Positions 4,797 to 5,929 of a stretch of 5,929 bases of DNA are shown piece by piece. A program made the translations under genes and the position numbers. The stretch is taken from positions 1-5,929 of the forward strand of contig JAEWIK010000283.1 in the NCBI GenBank assembly GCA_023387135.1, in the 5' to 3' direction. The stretch's first letter is position 1. Every line of letters starts with the position of its first letter. The notes below the pieces were generated by a model that saw only the letters and a list, made by a program, of their open reading frames with translations, was not told where the DNA came from and ran no database searches. Source of the DNA: Actinomycetes bacterium (GTDB lineage: Bacteria > Actinomycetota > Actinomycetes > Propionibacteriales > Propionibacteriaceae).

Positions 4797-5929
4797 ATGC
4801 CTTCACCCTCTGTCGTCTTCAACGACCTCACCTTCACCTGGCCCGACGCGAGCCCCGCGCTGCGCGGCCTCAGCGGCGTCTTCGGTGCCGGGCGCACCGG
4901 CCTCGTCGGCCGCAACGGCGCCGGCAAGTCCACGCTGCTACGCCTGATAGCCGGGCTGTTGACGCCCAACGCCGGCACTATCACGACGGTCGGGGCCGTC
5001 GACTACCTGCCCCAGGACCTCACCCTCAGGGTCGACGACACGCTCGCGGACCTGCTCGCGGTCAGGGAGGCGGTGGACGCCGTCCGGGCCATCGAGGCCG
5101 GCGACGTCCGCGAGGAACTCTTCGAGGCGGTCGGCCACGACTGGGACATCGAGGAGCGCAGCGTGGCCGCGCTGTCGGCGGTCGGGCTGCCGTCCGACCT
5201 CGACCGCAGGGTCAGCACCCTGTCCGGGGGCGAGACCATGCTCGCCGCGATGACGGGCATGAAGCTGCGTGCGGCCCCCGTCGCCCTGCTCGACGAGCCG
5301 ACCAACAACCTCGACTCGGTCTCGCGCGACACCCTCTACGGGCTGGTCACGACCTGGCGCGGCGCCCTGGTCGTGGTCAGCCACGACCTCGCCCTGCTGG
5401 AGTTGATGGACGAGACCGCCGAGCTGCGCGACGGCGCCCTCACGGTGTTCGGCGGCCCGTACAGCCAGTACGAGGAACTGGTCAGGCGGGAGCAGGAGGC
5501 CGCCGAGCGGGCGCTGCGGACCGCCGAGCAGGTGCTCAGGATCGAACGCCGGCAGCGGATCGAGGTGGAGCAGAAGATCGCCCACGCCGAACGCCAGGGG
5601 CGCAAGGACAAGGCCAACAGCCGGTACGTCCAGGCGGCGCTCGACATGCGCCGCAACGCCGCCGAGAAGTCGGCGGGCGCCCGCCGCGGGCTGTTGGACG
5701 CGAAGGTCGCCGCCGCCCGCACTGCTGTCGACGAGGCCGAGGCCCGCGTCCGCGCCGATGACGCCATCCGCGTCGACCTGCCCGATCCGGCGGTGCCGGC
5801 GGGCAGGCGGCTCGCCTGCCTCACGGGCGCCGACGGGCGCGAGTTCGTCCTGCAGGGCCCCGAGCGGGTGGCGCTGACGGGGCCGAACGGCATCGGCAAG
5901 ACGACCCTGCTGCGCCAGCTGGTGGGTCT
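4797..5929 (+). CDS. ABC-F family ATPase (ribosome-acting, possible antibiotic resistance factor), 3' end outside window
   Basis: The first 377 residues of a soluble twin-ATPase protein; the gene runs off the right edge. ABC-F proteins bind the ribosomal E site and either rescue stalled ribosomes or displace antibiotics; none exports anything. First ATPase domain: Walker A GRNGAGKST (38-46), Q-loop YLPQ (70-73), an arm-like insert rich in Glu/Ala (about 84-130), signature LSGGE (142-146), Walker B with LLDEPTNNLD (164-173), H-switch SHD (195-197). A charged, probably coiled-coil linker (about 225-322), with a basic turn around ERQGRKDKANSR (265-276), corresponds to the P-site tRNA interaction motif. 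The second domain begins with VDLPDP and a Walker A GPNGIGKTT (362-370). There is no transmembrane segment. It resembles a group common in Streptomyces with the FTWPD opening and an AIEAGDV...DWDIEER arm. Whether it confers resistance or is housekeeping cannot be told from sequence; the leader upstream favours an inducible role. Confidence 0.94.
   Translation, partial: MPSPSVVFNDLTFTWPDASPALRGLSGVFGAGRTGLVGRNGAGKSTLLRLIAGLLTPNAGTITTVGAVDYLPQDLTLRVDDTLADLLAVREAVDAVRAIEAGDVREELFEAVGHDWDIEERSVAALSAVGLPSDLDRRVSTLSGGETMLAAMTGMKLRAAPVALLDEPTNNLDSVSRDTLYGLVTTWRGALVVVSHDLALLELMDETAELRDGALTVFGGPYSQYEELVRREQEAAERALRTAEQVLRIERRQRIEVEQKIAHAERQGRKDKANSRYVQAALDMRRNAAEKSAGARRGLLDAKVAAARTAVDEAEARVRADDAIRVDLPDPAVPAGRRLACLTGADGREFVLQGPERVALTGPNGIGKTTLLRQLVG

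Noticed and set aside
4622..5761. A 379-codon open frame on the plus strand overlapping the ABC-F gene in another frame
   Set aside because: The translation is Arg/Ala/Pro-rich low-complexity sequence, while the other frame carries intact Walker A, signature and Walker B motifs with a good ribosome-binding site.

Overview
This is a gene-dense, very GC-rich window of actinobacterial type: third codon positions are almost all G or C, and GTG starts occur. The core is a divergent birA / accD-accE-maf block. As I recall it, the same order exists in Mycobacterium tuberculosis (birA, accD5, accE5, maf; Rv3279c-Rv3282). No gene is clearly plasmid- or phage-derived, and I see no IS element, CRISPR array, tRNA or rRNA. 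The family cannot be fixed from the window; the layout fits Actinomycetota, possibly Propionibacteriales.

Minus strand, read right to left from about 3785 to 1: (i) the carboxyltransferase (beta) subunit of a propionyl/acyl-CoA carboxylase; (ii) its small epsilon subunit, joined by a GTGA overlap; (iii) a Maf-type nucleotide pyrophosphatase starting 7 bases later; (iv) after a 49-base gap, a UbiA-family membrane enzyme closely matching decaprenyl-phosphate phosphoribosyltransferase (Rv3806c-like, 302 residues); (v) an SDR oxidoreductase, joined by an ATGA overlap and cut by the left edge. These read as one operon or two tightly packed ones.

Plus strand: birA diverges from accD with only 26 bases between the chosen starts. 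Biotin protein ligase charges the biotin carrier of the carboxylase alpha subunit, which lies outside the window, so the two sides of the divergent pair serve one complex. A perfect 14-base palindrome sits on the accD start and is a candidate shared operator.

The one substantial non-coding stretch (4589-4796) separates birA from an ABC-F ATPase that runs off the right edge. It is structured: a possible -10 box, a nested hairpin, a tiny ORF with a Shine-Dalgarno (11 codons, MTELAGAVITR), a stem-loop one base after its stop, a further hairpin, then the ABC-F ribosome-binding site, which can pair with the 3' arm of that stem-loop. This resembles the leader of an antibiotic-responsive ABC-F gene controlled by ribosome-mediated attenuation, and is the best candidate here for an undescribed element. 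The remaining genes are conserved families in a mostly familiar arrangement.
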